Assembly (NCBI RefSeq): GCF_011761345.1
Contig: NZ_JAASRY010000005.1
Coordinates: 275,822 to 339,821 of the forward strand
DNA length: 64,000 bases
Direction: 5' to 3'
From: Thalassobacillus devorans
GTDB taxonomy: Bacteria > Bacillota > Bacilli > Bacillales > Halobacillaceae
Positions 42,919-51,863 of the stretch are shown in pieces. Both the position numbers and the translations under genes were made by a program. The notes under the pieces were generated by a model that had not been told where the DNA came from, ran no database searches, and saw only the letters and a list, made by a program, of their open reading frames with translations. Each line of letters opens with the position of its first letter. Position 1 is the first letter of the stretch.

Positions 42919-45090
42919 ATGGGGAAGAAACAGAAAAAATCAGCAGAAGATTATGACCGCGAAAGTACAGTGAGGACAGGAATCACAAAGCCGATAGCAC
43001 TCGTAATTTCTATTTTGGCAATTTCCTTATCACTGTTCCATTTATATACTTCCTATGCTGGATCGCTTGTTGATATCAAGCAGCGGAGTATTCACTTATA
43101 CACATTAATGACACTTGGTTTCTTACTATATCCATTTGTTCGCAGCAAAGGAAAACCGGGCAAGTCGGTTCCTTTCTATGATTATTTCACTGCTGCACTA
43201 TCACTCGGTGTCGGTATTTATATGTTTTTTACTGCAGAACGAATTATAGAATCGGGAGGGCGTATCAATGATACGGACTTCTATATTGGTTTACTTATCC
43301 TATTTTTATTATTCGATATTACGCGCAGGGTAACAGGATGGGGCTTGGCATTATTAGCTCTAGGTTTCCTGATTTATGGGTTCTATGTAAAACTCTCAAT
43401 TTATCCTGAATTGACATCACCTGTCGTTTTAAGTGTATCGAAGCAAATCATCGGACAACTCATTTTTATTACGGAAGGGGTACTTGGCACAGCGATTGGT
43501 GTATCAGCCAGTTATATCATCCTATTTATACTATTCGGGGCATTTTTAGGACGATCCGGAATGGGTCAGTTGTTCAATGACCTAGCCTTAGCTGTTGCGG
43601 GACATACGAAAGGTGGTCCGGCAAAAGTCGCTGTCATCTCCAGTGGATTCCTTGGCTCGATCAATGGTTCCGCAATTGCAAACGTAGTAACTACGGGTGC
43701 GTTTACAATTCCGTTGATGAAGAAGATTGGCTATAAAAAGAATTTTGCTGGTGCTGTGGAATCGGCAGCTAGTGTCGGTGGACAGATTCTCCCGCCAATC
43801 ATGGGAGCAGCTGCCTTTATCATGGCGGAAAACCTGAACGTAGCTTATACCAAAATTATTCTGGCTGGTATCATTCCGGCACTGCTATTCTATGTCGGAA
43901 TATTACTGCAAGTCCATTTTCGAGCTTCAAAGCGTGGCCTGCAGGGGATGCCAAAAAGTGAACTGCCAAGGTTGAAAGCAGTCATTGCCAAACGCGGGCA
44001 TTTAATCATCCCGATGTTGATTTTGTTGTACTTGTTGTTTTCAGGAAAGACACCTTTTTATGCGGCTTTCTGGTCCATCATCGCAACCGTGGTGATTGCC
44101 GGTTCGAGGCAGATGGTACCGATTATAACTGGTATTTCCTTGTTCCTGATTTTTCAGCCTCAGCTGACTGCCCTTTTCAGTGGCGGAGCTATGCCAAAGG
44201 TGCGCAGTGATTGGTGGGAATTACTCTTGATTATTGGTATTCCTTTGGCTATCAATCTATGGAGAAAATGGCTGAAGCTTGAAGCCGATGAAGTAGGCGT
44301 GAAAGACGCGCTTAAAGCTTTGGAGGATGGAGCGAGAACCACGGTTCCTGTTGCGATTGCCTGTGGGGCTGTAGGTATTGTTGTAGGTATTGCCTCTTTG
44401 ACAGGAGTGGCTTTGGAAATTGCCAACAGCATCGTCAATATCGGCAGTGCTGTAAACAGTCCATTGATCCAGCTGATCATCACCTTATTCCTGACAATGA
44501 TCACTTCTATTATCCTTGGAATGGGTCTGCCTAGTATCCCGACGTATATCATTACCAGTACAATGGCAGCACCAATCCTATTGCAGCTTCCACTGTACAG
44601 GGAACTTGCAGGGTCTACGGAAACAGCTACATTCGTTGCTCATATGTTTGTGTTCTATTTTGGTATTTTTGCTAATATTACGCCGCCTGTCGCGCTGGCC
44701 GCATTCGCAGGGGCCGGGATAGCAGGAGGAAATCCGAATCAGACTGGATTCCAGGCGATGAAACTAGCGATTGCCGGGTTCATCGTACCATTCATGTTCG
44801 TGTTCTCGCATGAAATGCTGATGATCGATGCTAACTTTATGAATATTATTGTTATCACCATCACTTCGTTAATCGGAGTATTCTTATTATCGATCATGAC
44901 GGAAGGTTACTTTATGAAAGAGGTACCGGGTTGGCTGAGGGCTGTGTCCGGTGCAGCAGCACTGCTATTGATCTACCCTGGCATCTGGACAGATTTGATT
45001 GGTTTGATCGTATTCTCATATGTACTATTTACCAATTTTAAAAACACACCAAATCTGCCATCGAACCAGACCGTAGAAGCAGGCAAGTAA
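42919..45090 (+). CDS. TRAP transporter fused permease (4TM/12TM)
   Basis: 723 residues, about 17-19 transmembrane segments: a small DctQ-like part (to about 200) fused to the large DctM-like carrier. Diagnostic DctM-type blocks include GSINGSAIANVVTTGAFTIP, ESAASVGGQILPPIMGAAAF and GMGLPSIPTYIITSTMAAP. The N-terminus is a charged cytoplasmic tail. ATG behind GAGGTGAG, 4 bp after DUF1850. Sodium-coupled uptake with the TAXI protein. Confidence 0.92.
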   Translation: MGKKQKKSAEDYDRESTVRTGITKPIALVISILAISLSLFHLYTSYAGSLVDIKQRSIHLYTLMTLGFLLYPFVRSKGKPGKSVPFYDYFTAALSLGVGIYMFFTAERIIESGGRINDTDFYIGLLILFLLFDITRRVTGWGLALLALGFLIYGFYVKLSIYPELTSPVVLSVSKQIIGQLIFITEGVLGTAIGVSASYIILFILFGAFLGRSGMGQLFNDLALAVAGHTKGGPAKVAVISSGFLGSINGSAIANVVTTGAFTIPLMKKIGYKKNFAGAVESAASVGGQILPPIMGAAAFIMAENLNVAYTKIILAGIIPALLFYVGILLQVHFRASKRGLQGMPKSELPRLKAVIAKRGHLIIPMLILLYLLFSGKTPFYAAFWSIIATVVIAGSRQMVPIITGISLFLIFQPQLTALFSGGAMPKVRSDWWELLLIIGIPLAINLWRKWLKLEADEVGVKDALKALEDGARTTVPVAIACGAVGIVVGIASLTGVALEIANSIVNIGSAVNSPLIQLIITLFLTMITSIILGMGLPSIPTYIITSTMAAPILLQLPLYRELAGSTETATFVAHMFVFYFGIFANITPPVALAAFAGAGIAGGNPNQTGFQAMKLAIAGFIVPFMFVFSHEMLMIDANFMNIIVITITSLIGVFLLSIMTEGYFMKEVPGWLRAVSGAAALLLIYPGIWTDLIGLIVFSYVLFTNFKNTPNLPSNQTVEAGK

Positions 45091-45102
45091 AGGGGGAAGG
45101 CT

Positions 45103-45993
45103 ATGCGTTTTGCAACGATAGAACATGGGGAACAGGAAATCGCAGCTATTGTGGATGGTGAGCGTCTGCTCACTGTCCAATCTATCAATGATGTGCTAGG
45201 TACAGCTTGGCCGATAGGGCTGTATGAATTGATTAATGAAGAAAAACTATCTTCCCTGAGAGATTGGTGGAACGAAAGAAGTGAAGATGAGAAAAAGGAT
45301 TTTGAATCTCACTATCTAGCAAGTGAAGAAGCTGTCTATCGGCCACTTTATCGCCATCCACGAAAGATTTGGGGGATCGGTCTTAATTTTGTCGACCATG
45401 CTTCTGACTTAAATGAAAAAGTACCAAGCACGGAACCAGCCAGTTTTATGAAACCAGAAACCACTATCATCGGTCACAACGATAACATCCAGTTACCTGT
45501 GCAGTCAGAGCGTACAACAGGGGAAGCAGAATTAGGTGTGATCATCGGAAAGGAATGCAAAAATATTTCCGAGTCAAATGCGAAAGGTGTTATTGCCGGT
45601 TATACTACCGTCATTGATATGACCACAGAAGACATTCTGCAGCGCAATCCTCGCTATTTGACACGCTCGAAAAGTTTCGATACTTTTTTCAGTTTCGGTC
45701 CAGAATTTATTACTACGGATGAAGTAGCCGATGTATTTGCTTTAGAAGTAGCGACAATCATTAATGGCGAATGTCATCGAAAAAACTCCGTAAGCAATAT
45801 GACTTTTAATCCTTATTATCTCGTGGCTTTTCATTCCCAGGTAATGACACTACAGCCAGGTGATATCATTTCCACAGGTACTCCAGGAGCAGGGGTTATC
45901 CGGGACGGAGATGTGATTGAATGCGAGATTGATGGATTCTGCAAACTGAAAAATAATGTAGTAGACTTGAAGAAACGAAAGGAAAGGGTGTAG
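45103..45993 (+). CDS. Fumarylacetoacetate hydrolase (FAH) family protein
   Basis: 296 residues. The C-terminal FAH domain (about 85-285) has the family start KIWGIGLNFVDHA, metal-binding Glu residues in TTGEAELGVIIG and the Asp in TVIDMTTEDI, and PGDIISTGTPGAGV. Members hydrolyse or decarboxylate acylpyruvates, or isomerise 2-hydroxy-dienoates. Operonic with the TAXI-TRAP genes (12 bp gap), it likely processes the imported acid; the substrate is unknown. Confidence 0.85.
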   Translation: MRFATIEHGEQEIAAIVDGERLLTVQSINDVLGTAWPIGLYELINEEKLSSLRDWWNERSEDEKKDFESHYLASEEAVYRPLYRHPRKIWGIGLNFVDHASDLNEKVPSTEPASFMKPETTIIGHNDNIQLPVQSERTTGEAELGVIIGKECKNISESNAKGVIAGYTTVIDMTTEDILQRNPRYLTRSKSFDTFFSFGPEFITTDEVADVFALEVATIINGECHRKNSVSNMTFNPYYLVAFHSQVMTLQPGDIISTGTPGAGVIRDGDVIECEIDGFCKLKNNVVDLKKRKERV

Positions 45994-45996
45994 GAC

Positions 45997-46788
45997 TTGG
46001 ACTATCAATTACAAGGAAAATCAGTGATCGTGACTGCTTCAAGTAAAGGCTTAGGTAAAGCGACAGCACTGGAGTTCGCAAAAGAAGGAGCCCATGTATT
46101 AATTTCCAGCAGGAATGAAGAAGAACTACAGGCCGCTAAAAAAGAGATTCAGGAAGTTAGCGGGAATAACCATGTCGATTATGGGGTCTGTGATGTCACA
46201 GATGCTTCGCAGATTAAACAACTGATTCAAAAAGCGGTGGATTGGAACGGGACCGTAGATGTGTTGGTCAACAATGCTGGCGGCCCGCCAGCAGGCACCT
46301 TTGATAAGTTTACGGATGAAGACTGGCAGGGGGCATTCGAGTTAAATCTGCTTAGCTTTGTCCGGACCGTCCGGGAAGTACTTCCTTCCATGCGGGAGCA
46401 GCAAAGCGGAAGAATCGTCAATATCGCTTCGTCTTCGATCAAGCAGACATTGGATAACCTGATTTTGTCCAATACGTTTCGTGCCGGCATCGTTGGTCTA
46501 TCGAAATCACTATCCCAGGAGCTTGCTGGTGATAATATCTTAATCAATACGGTAGGACCAGGAAGGATAGCAACCGATAGAGTTGCCCAGTTGGATGAAA
46601 AAAGAGCAGAAAAGCTGGGAATTACAGCTGAGGAAGTAAAGCAGCAAACGGAACAGTCGATCCCGATCGGCCGCTATGGGGAACCGGAGGAATTCGCAAG
46701 AGCAATCGTATTTCTGGCTTCAGGAGCGAATACTTATTTGACCGGTCAGTCACTCGTTGTTGACGGCGGACTGGTAAAAGCACTCTAG
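45997..46788 (+). CDS. SDR family protein with altered catalytic motif
   Basis: 263 residues, Rossmann fold with TASSKGLGKATA near 12-23 (an unusual TASSxGxG) and NNAGGPPAG near 92-100. The usual YxxxK is replaced: the aligned region reads SNTFRAGIVGLSK, lacking the Tyr. It resembles the ketoreductase-like SDR subgroup known to deviate at the catalytic tetrad. TTG start with AGGAAAGGGTG upstream, 3 bp after the FAH gene. Possibly reduces or oxidises an intermediate of the TRAP-FAH pathway, or has a non-redox role. Confidence 0.78.
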   Translation: MDYQLQGKSVIVTASSKGLGKATALEFAKEGAHVLISSRNEEELQAAKKEIQEVSGNNHVDYGVCDVTDASQIKQLIQKAVDWNGTVDVLVNNAGGPPAGTFDKFTDEDWQGAFELNLLSFVRTVREVLPSMREQQSGRIVNIASSSIKQTLDNLILSNTFRAGIVGLSKSLSQELAGDNILINTVGPGRIATDRVAQLDEKRAEKLGITAEEVKQQTEQSIPIGRYGEPEEFARAIVFLASGANTYLTGQSLVVDGGLVKAL

Positions 46789-46825
46789 CTACTTGGACTA
46801 AACTTTAAGCTAGACGTTATACTCT

Positions 46826-46868
46826 AAAAAAGGTCAGCATGCTGTCTAAACAGCTGCTGACCTTTTTG
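46826..46868. terminator. Bidirectional terminator
   Basis: AAAAAGGTCAGCA pairs with TGCTGACCTTTTT (inner GCTGT/CAGC), between the converging SDR and RsbR-like genes. Confidence 0.9.
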
Positions 46869-46905
46869 ATCCCATATTAATCAACTAAAGTTCAGTTTTT
46901 CAAGG

Positions 46906-47736
46906 TTATTTTTCTTCCATGGCATTTGCAAGGGAAGATTTGATTGTGACATCCTCAAACGCAATACCAAGTTGAATGGCTGTTTGGGCGATTTCCGGAC
47001 GCATACCTGAAATCATTGGTTTGATGCCAAGCAGTTGTAAGGATTGAATCAAATTAGAAATCTGGTGAGCTACCAGTGTGTCAATCGTTGCTACACCCGA
47101 GAGGTCAATATACAATTGACTAATCCCTATCCTGGAACAATTATGAAGGGTATTCTCCAGGATAACACCAGCGCGTTCACTATCAATCTCTCCAATCAGT
47201 GGGAGCAGCGCCCGCTTATCGTCCAAGGCGATGACTGGAGCACTCAATTGTTGAATGATATCCTCTTTTGCTTTCAATAATTCTTTGGAGTTTCTATTCG
47301 CGCCTTCGACGAACATCAGGATAGCAGTATCGAACCCTGTGATGATCAATTCATTCCAGCTATCCATATCCTCTTGTGTTATGTTATGTTCAGTTTCTGT
47401 TACAAACCTTTTTAAGTATTTGAGATAGAGCATACGCACTCGCATAAATTCACGTATGACGTAGTTGCTGGGTGTATTCAAGTGGTTTTGATCGGCAGCA
47501 ATTTCAGATGCCCATTCATCAAAAACTTCCGCCCACTCTTCTTCAGTTTTAACAAAAATTTGAGTGAAAAAATGATGGAAGTCATAATTCTGTTTTTTTA
47601 ATCTTTCTACTACTTCCGGTGTACGAATGGCATAGATGGAAGCAGGGTCATTTTCTTCGATTGTGTTATACCACTCTTCCGTTATTTCTTTTGCATGCTC
47701 TAAAAAATATTCGCGTAGTGCTTCATTTTTTGACAA
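46906..47736 (-). CDS. RsbR-like stressosome protein (N-terminal globin-like, C-terminal STAS)
   Basis: 276 residues. The N-terminal helical region (about 1-150) resembles the RsbR sensory domain; the C-terminal STAS domain (about 158-268) carries LYIDLSGVATIDTLVAHQI and ISGMRPEIAQT, with Thr residues at the two usual RsbT phosphorylation positions. It would join the stressosome controlling the general stress response. The stressosome partners RsbS/RsbT are not nearby, as for the RsbRB-RD paralogues of B. subtilis. I prefer TTG 47736, preceded by GGGGGAG. Confidence 0.82.
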   Translation of the reverse strand: MSKNEALREYFLEHAKEITEEWYNTIEENDPASIYAIRTPEVVERLKKQNYDFHHFFTQIFVKTEEEWAEVFDEWASEIAADQNHLNTPSNYVIREFMRVRMLYLKYLKRFVTETEHNITQEDMDSWNELIITGFDTAILMFVEGANRNSKELLKAKEDIIQQLSAPVIALDDKRALLPLIGEIDSERAGVILENTLHNCSRIGISQLYIDLSGVATIDTLVAHQISNLIQSLQLLGIKPMISGMRPEIAQTAIQLGIAFEDVTIKSSLANAMEEK

Positions 47737-47818
47737 TTTACACTCCCCCAAATTGGTTGGTATTCCTATTACCTACTACCCGTACAGTGGAAGATTTACA
47801 CGTGCAATTGAAGGATAT

Positions 47819-49051
47819 CTAAGCCTGTTTCTCAAAAAGGCGAGATATTTCTACAATTACATGTACAGCTTTTTCCATATTATCAACCGAGATGTACTCA
47901 TATTTTCCATGAAAGTTTTCTCCACCGGTAAAAATATTCGGCGTTGGCAGACCCATATAAGATAACTGGGAACCATCTGTACCGCCACGGATGGGCCGGA
48001 CAAGCGGTTCAATATCTACATTTTTCATTGCTTGATAAGCGGTGTCGACGATTTCTTTAACAGGTTTGATTTTATCTCCCATATTGTAATATTGATCTTC
48101 CATCTCTAAGAGTATTCGTTCTTGCCCGTGCTTTTCCTTCATCTGCTCCGTAATGGTGATTATATTTTCTTTTTTTGTTCGAAATGCGTCCTTATCAAAA
48201 TCACGGATAATATAAGTTAACTCTGTTTTTTCCACATCGCCATGCATAGAAACGAGATGATAAAAGCCCTCATACTCTTCTGTGTACTCTGGTGCTTGAT
48301 CCACTGGAAGATGAGAGTGGAATTCCATTGCCAGTTTGGTGGAATTAATCATTTTTCCTTTAGCAGTGCCAGGATGGACGCTGTTCCCCAAAAAAGTAAT
48401 TCGGGCGCCAGCAGCATTGAAGCTTTCATACTGCAGCTCCCCCAGGGGTCCGCCATCGACCGTATAGGCAAAATCAGCCTGGAATCGTTCTACATCAAAT
48501 CGATGGGGGCCGCGTCCAATTTCTTCATCAGGGGTAAAAGCGATCCGGATATCTCCATGCTTGATTTCTGGATGCTCGACCAGATAGTGCATGGCTGTCA
48601 TGATTTCCGTGATTCCTGCTTTGTTATCTGCGCCAAGCAAGGTCGTTCCATCCGTCGTGATAAGTGTATGACCTTTATAACCGATTAGCTCAGGGAAATA
48701 TTCCGGTGATAAAACTACGTTATGTATATCGTTCAGTGTGATCGAATTACCGTCGTAATTCTCTACTACCTGTGGGTTGACGTTTTTACCAGTGAAGTCC
48801 GTGGCAGTATCAAGGTGAGCCAGGAATCCAATGGTCGGAACGTTTTTATCGGTGTTGGAAGGCAAAGTCGCCATCACATATCCGTGTTCGTCAATAGTCA
48901 CACCCTGCATACCGATTTCTTTTAGTTCTTCCATCAGGATATTGGCAAGCGTCAGCTGCCCTGGGGTCGAAGGGCACTCTGGGTTGCTGGCATCGGATTG
49001 GGTGTCTATTTTGGCATAGCGGGTGAAGCGGTCGATCAACGTATTTTTCAT
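47819..49051 (-). CDS. pepT: Peptidase T (tripeptide aminopeptidase)
   Basis: Cytoplasmic M20B zinc peptidase releasing the N-terminal residue of tripeptides. 410 residues, the usual size. Motifs: [13 protein letters not shown] (metal His and catalytic Asp), [14 protein letters not shown] (bridging Asp), [14 protein letters not shown] (catalytic Glu pair), the family [10 protein letters not shown] and C-terminal [21 protein letters not shown] with GGAGG 7-8 bases upstream. Monocistronic. Confidence 0.93.
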   Translation of the reverse strand: MKNTLIDRFTRYAKIDTQSDASNPECPSTPGQLTLANILMEELKEIGMQGVTIDEHGYVMATLPSNTDKNVPTIGFLAHLDTATDFTGKNVNPQVVENYDGNSITLNDIHNVVLSPEYFPELIGYKGHTLITTDGTTLLGADNKAGITEIMTAMHYLVEHPEIKHGDIRIAFTPDEEIGRGPHRFDVERFQADFAYTVDGGPLGELQYESFNAAGARITFLGNSVHPGTAKGKMINSTKLAMEFHSHLPVDQAPEYTEEYEGFYHLVSMHGDVEKTELTYIIRDFDKDAFRTKKENIITITEQMKEKHGQERILLEMEDQYYNMGDKIKPVKEIVDTAYQAMKNVDIEPLVRPIRGGTDGSQLSYMGLPTPNIFTGGENFHGKYEYISVDNMEKAVHVIVEISRLFEKQA

Positions 49052-49123
49052 AAAACGGCCTCCGTGTTTTTAACCATTATATAGCAAAGAAGTAAGAAAT
49101 AGCTAGATGGATTTAAGATAAAG

Positions 49124-49156
49124 AAAAAAGCTTCCAACCGAAGTCGGAAGCTTTTA
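49124..49156 (-). terminator. Terminator of the ectABC operon
   Basis: On the minus strand AAAAGCTTCCGAC...GGTTGGAAGCTTTTTT forms a stem closed by ACTTCG, followed by T residues, right after ectC. Confidence 0.88.
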
Positions 49157-49161
49157 TGATA

Positions 49162-49548
49162 TTAATCTTCTACTAGTGGATAGACACCATTTTCATCGTG
49201 TGTCTCTTGCCCTGTAATCGGAGGGTTGAAGACGCATACCATACGCATATCTGTTTTAGCACGCAGGTAATGTTCGTCGTTTTGGTCCAGAACATAGATG
49301 GTATCCTTTTCGATTGGCCATACCTTTCCGTCTTTTACTGTTTCAACTTCGCCTTCACCTTCGATACAGTAAACAGATTCTAAATGGTTCTGGTACCAGA
49401 TGTGTGTTTCTGTACCAGCTTTAATGACCGTATCATGAACAGAATAGCCCATGTTATCTTTTTTCAATACTAAACGTCTGCTTTCCCAAGTATCTGCTTT
49501 TACGTGATTTTCTGAATCGATTACATCTTGTAGTTTGACTGTTTTCAT
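49162..49548 (-). CDS. ectC: L-ectoine synthase EctC
   Basis: Cyclises N-gamma-acetyl-diaminobutyrate to ectoine, the last synthesis step. 128 residues, cupin fold; typical blocks are [31 protein letters not shown], and [10 protein letters not shown]. Glu and His residues of the iron site are in [11 protein letters not shown] and DEHYLRA. GGAGGAAT precedes the ATG. No ectoine hydroxylase (ectD) follows, so hydroxyectoine synthesis is not encoded here. Confidence 0.95.
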   Translation of the reverse strand: MKTVKLQDVIDSENHVKADTWESRRLVLKKDNMGYSVHDTVIKAGTETHIWYQNHLESVYCIEGEGEVETVKDGKVWPIEKDTIYVLDQNDEHYLRAKTDMRMVCVFNPPITGQETHDENGVYPLVED

Positions 49549-49576
49549 GTCTGATTCCTCCTGGTTCGTTGGTAGT

Positions 49577-50854
49577 TTAGTTAGTTACTGGTTCACTTAC
49601 TAGTGCTTTTACACTTTCTTCTATGATGTCAAAGCCTTTTTGAAGACCTTCATCATCAATATTCAATGGAGGGAACAATTTGAATACTTCACTTTTCGGT
49701 CCGGAAGTTTCCATGATCAAGCCGCGGTTGAAAGCTTCAGCTGCGACTTCATCGGCAAGACCTTCTTTCGCACATTCGATACCGACCATAAGTCCACGGC
49801 CGCAGAACGTACCTTGCAGCTCTGGATATTTTTCAGTAAGTCCAACAAGGAAATCTTTGACTTTGGCGGATTTTTGCTTGATCCCTTTCTCGAATTGCTC
49901 ATCTTTCCAATAATCCAAAGCTGCAGAAGCTGTGATGAATGCATGGTTAAAGCCACGGAATGTTCCGTTATGCTCACCTGGTGCCCAGATATCAAGGTCT
50001 GGACGGAATAGAGTGATTGCAAATGGAAGGCCGTAACCGCTCAATGATTTGGACAGACATACGATATCAGGTTTGATACCTGCTGGTTCAAAACTGAAGA
50101 AAGTACCAGTACGTCCGACGCCTGCCTGGACATCATCAATGATTAACAGGATGTCCCACTTCTTACAGATTTCGTCGACTTTTTTCAGCCATTCCATACG
50201 TGCTGCATTGATGCCGCCTTCACCCTGAACAGTTTCAAGAATCATTGCGGCGGGTAAATCTACCCCGCTGCCGTTGTCTTCCAGGAAACGTTCTAAATAT
50301 TCAAGTGTATCCATACTTTCATCAACAAAATTGTCGTATGGCATGGTCACGGTATTATTCAATGGAATACCAGCACCTTTACGTTTCATTGCATTACCCG
50401 TAACAGATAGAGAACCGATAGTCATACCGTGGAAGCCGTTCGTAAAGCTGATAACGTCTGTACGGCCTGTGACTTTACGTGCAAGTTTCAGAGCGCTTTC
50501 AACCGTGTTTGTACCTGTTGGTCCAGGGAACATGATTTTGTAGTCCAAGTCACGTGGTTTCAGAATGACATCATTGAATTTTGTCAGGAAGTTCGCTTTT
50601 TCTGTTGTGGCCATGTCCAGTGTATGGGTTGGACCATCGCTTTTGATATACTCTACAAGTTTATCTTGCATATGATCATCATTGTGCCCGTAGTTCAATG
50701 CGCCAGCTCCAGAGAAGAAATCAATATATTCTTTTCCATCTTCATCCCACATTTTGTAGCCTTTCGCTTTAGAAAAAACAGTAGGGAAGCCGCGGCAGTA
50801 GCTGCGTACCTCGGATTCATATTTTTCAAAGATGTTCATATCAGTTTTACTCAT
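49577..50854 (-). CDS. ectB: Diaminobutyrate-2-oxoglutarate transaminase EctB
   Basis: Converts aspartate semialdehyde and glutamate to 2,4-diaminobutyrate, first step of ectoine synthesis. 425 residues, class III aminotransferase. PLP Lys269 in [12 protein letters not shown], Asp240/241 in [13 protein letters not shown], and [25 protein letters not shown] precedes the ATG. Middle gene of ectABC. The reaction is reversible, so it could in principle also serve ectoine breakdown, for which no separate DoeD is seen. Confidence 0.95.
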   Translation of the reverse strand: MSKTDMNIFEKYESEVRSYCRGFPTVFSKAKGYKMWDEDGKEYIDFFSGAGALNYGHNDDHMQDKLVEYIKSDGPTHTLDMATTEKANFLTKFNDVILKPRDLDYKIMFPGPTGTNTVESALKLARKVTGRTDVISFTNGFHGMTIGSLSVTGNAMKRKGAGIPLNNTVTMPYDNFVDESMDTLEYLERFLEDNGSGVDLPAAMILETVQGEGGINAARMEWLKKVDEICKKWDILLIIDDVQAGVGRTGTFFSFEPAGIKPDIVCLSKSLSGYGLPFAITLFRPDLDIWAPGEHNGTFRGFNHAFITASAALDYWKDEQFEKGIKQKSAKVKDFLVGLTEKYPELQGTFCGRGLMVGIECAKEGLADEVAAEAFNRGLIMETSGPKSEVFKLFPPLNIDDEGLQKGFDIIEESVKALVSEPVTN

Positions 50855-50906
50855 TGTTTTCCTCCTTGTTTAATCATCGGATTACTTGGTGTTTATTTTC
50901 AAAGTT

Positions 50907-51425
50907 TTACCGTTTAAATGGTCCAATTCGGAAATTCAATTCTTCTTCGTGTTCATCGCCAGGGAACATTTCTTCTGTGAAACGTTCGGTGACCTTGCAC
51001 TCGGTGTCATGATCACGAGCTAATCTTCGGAATAAGGATTGAGATGCTTCATTCGATGGGGTGACTGTCGCTTCCAGGTAATGGACATCCTGGCATGCTT
51101 CCCGTGCTACAAGTTCATTGAGAAGTTTGGATGCGACTCCTTTCCCTCGTTGGGAAGAATCTACTCCAATCTGCCAGACAAACACCACATCAGGATGTTC
51201 AGGGGGAATAAACGCGGTTACAAATCCAACTAATTTATCATCTTCTTTTGCTACTACACAAGTATCAGAAAAAAACTCACTCATCATGAGATATTTGTAA
51301 GCTGAATTTTGATCAAGGGTGGAATTATCTACTAAATCCCACATTGCTTTTCCATCATCCAAGGTTGGTTCGCTAAATGTTAATGTTGCGGTTGAGACTG
51401 CTCGTTCTTTTGTCGTTTGAGTGAT
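50907..51425 (-). CDS. ectA: L-2,4-diaminobutyrate acetyltransferase EctA (non-ATG start)
   Basis: GNAT acetyltransferase making N-gamma-acetyl-diaminobutyrate. Family blocks: STLDQNSAYKYLMMSEFF, VWQIGVDSSQRGKGVASKLL (acetyl-CoA loop QRGKGVA) and YLEATVTPSNEAS. The first usual start codon is TTG at 51362, giving 151 residues, but that drops family sequence (FSEPTLDDGKAM) and has no Shine-Dalgarno. The frame is open to a stop at 51447-51449 with no ATG, GTG or TTG; an ATC at 51423-51425 has AAAGGAG 8 bases upstream and gives 172 residues. I infer ATC initiation or a mutated ATG. Confidence 0.85.
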   Translation of the reverse strand: MTQTTKERAVSTATLTFSEPTLDDGKAMWDLVDNSTLDQNSAYKYLMMSEFFSDTCVVAKEDDKLVGFVTAFIPPEHPDVVFVWQIGVDSSQRGKGVASKLLNELVAREACQDVHYLEATVTPSNEASQSLFRRLARDHDTECKVTERFTEEMFPGDEHEEELNFRIGPFKR

Positions 51426-51863
51426 GGTGGATTCTCCTTTCCATTTTTAATAAGGTGTAACCTTACATACTTGATAATGTTAAATCGCTCTCGTTTTTTT
51501 ATCAAACTAGCTTAATCTTGCTGAATAAGGTTTATTATCGCTGAGTTATACTGAGTGGAGCTTAATGGGGGATTCTTTAAATAATGCTTAGGAATTCTGT
51601 AATTTTCTAAAAGTTTTAAAAAAATCGAATCTTAAACCCTTGATATGAAAGGGTTTTAATTTCTGGGGGGATTTTCCGCTTTATTTAATGTGATTGGCGT
51701 GCAATCGACCTCCTTATCGGCATGTGTGGGGTTCCTGTTTTATATATTTGGTTCTCATGAACACCGTCATATCAGCGTTCAACCTTTAAATGCCCATATG
51801 GAAAAATTATAAACAGCAATTATTCTGGCAGGATGATAAAGTAGAGGAGAAAGGAAGTCGGTT
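51426..51863. other. Divergent intergenic region between ectA and the MATE gene
   Basis: 438 bp without a gene. It must hold the osmoregulated ect promoter on the minus strand; TTGATA (complement of 51501-51506) is a possible -35, but no clear -10 follows at 17 bp. A hairpin AAACCCTT/AAGGGTTT with a short T-rich tail lies at 51635-51660. The rest is AT-rich with no further recognised element. Confidence 0.5.
51635..51660. terminator. Weak hairpin in the ectA-MATE intergenic region
   Basis: AAACCCTT pairs with AAGGGTTT over 7 bases, followed by TAATTT. No gene ends here, so it may terminate a short transcript or attenuate the MATE gene. Confidence 0.4.

Noticed and set aside
50907..51362. EctA starting at TTG 51362
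   Set aside because: No Shine-Dalgarno, and it would delete N-terminal residues that look conserved in the family; the upstream ATC with a good ribosome site fits better.
51450..51510. Sigma-B or strong sigma-A promoter for ectABC
   Set aside because: A TTGATA -35 is present, but no acceptable -10 at 16-18 bp and no GTTTAA/GGGTAT pair was found.
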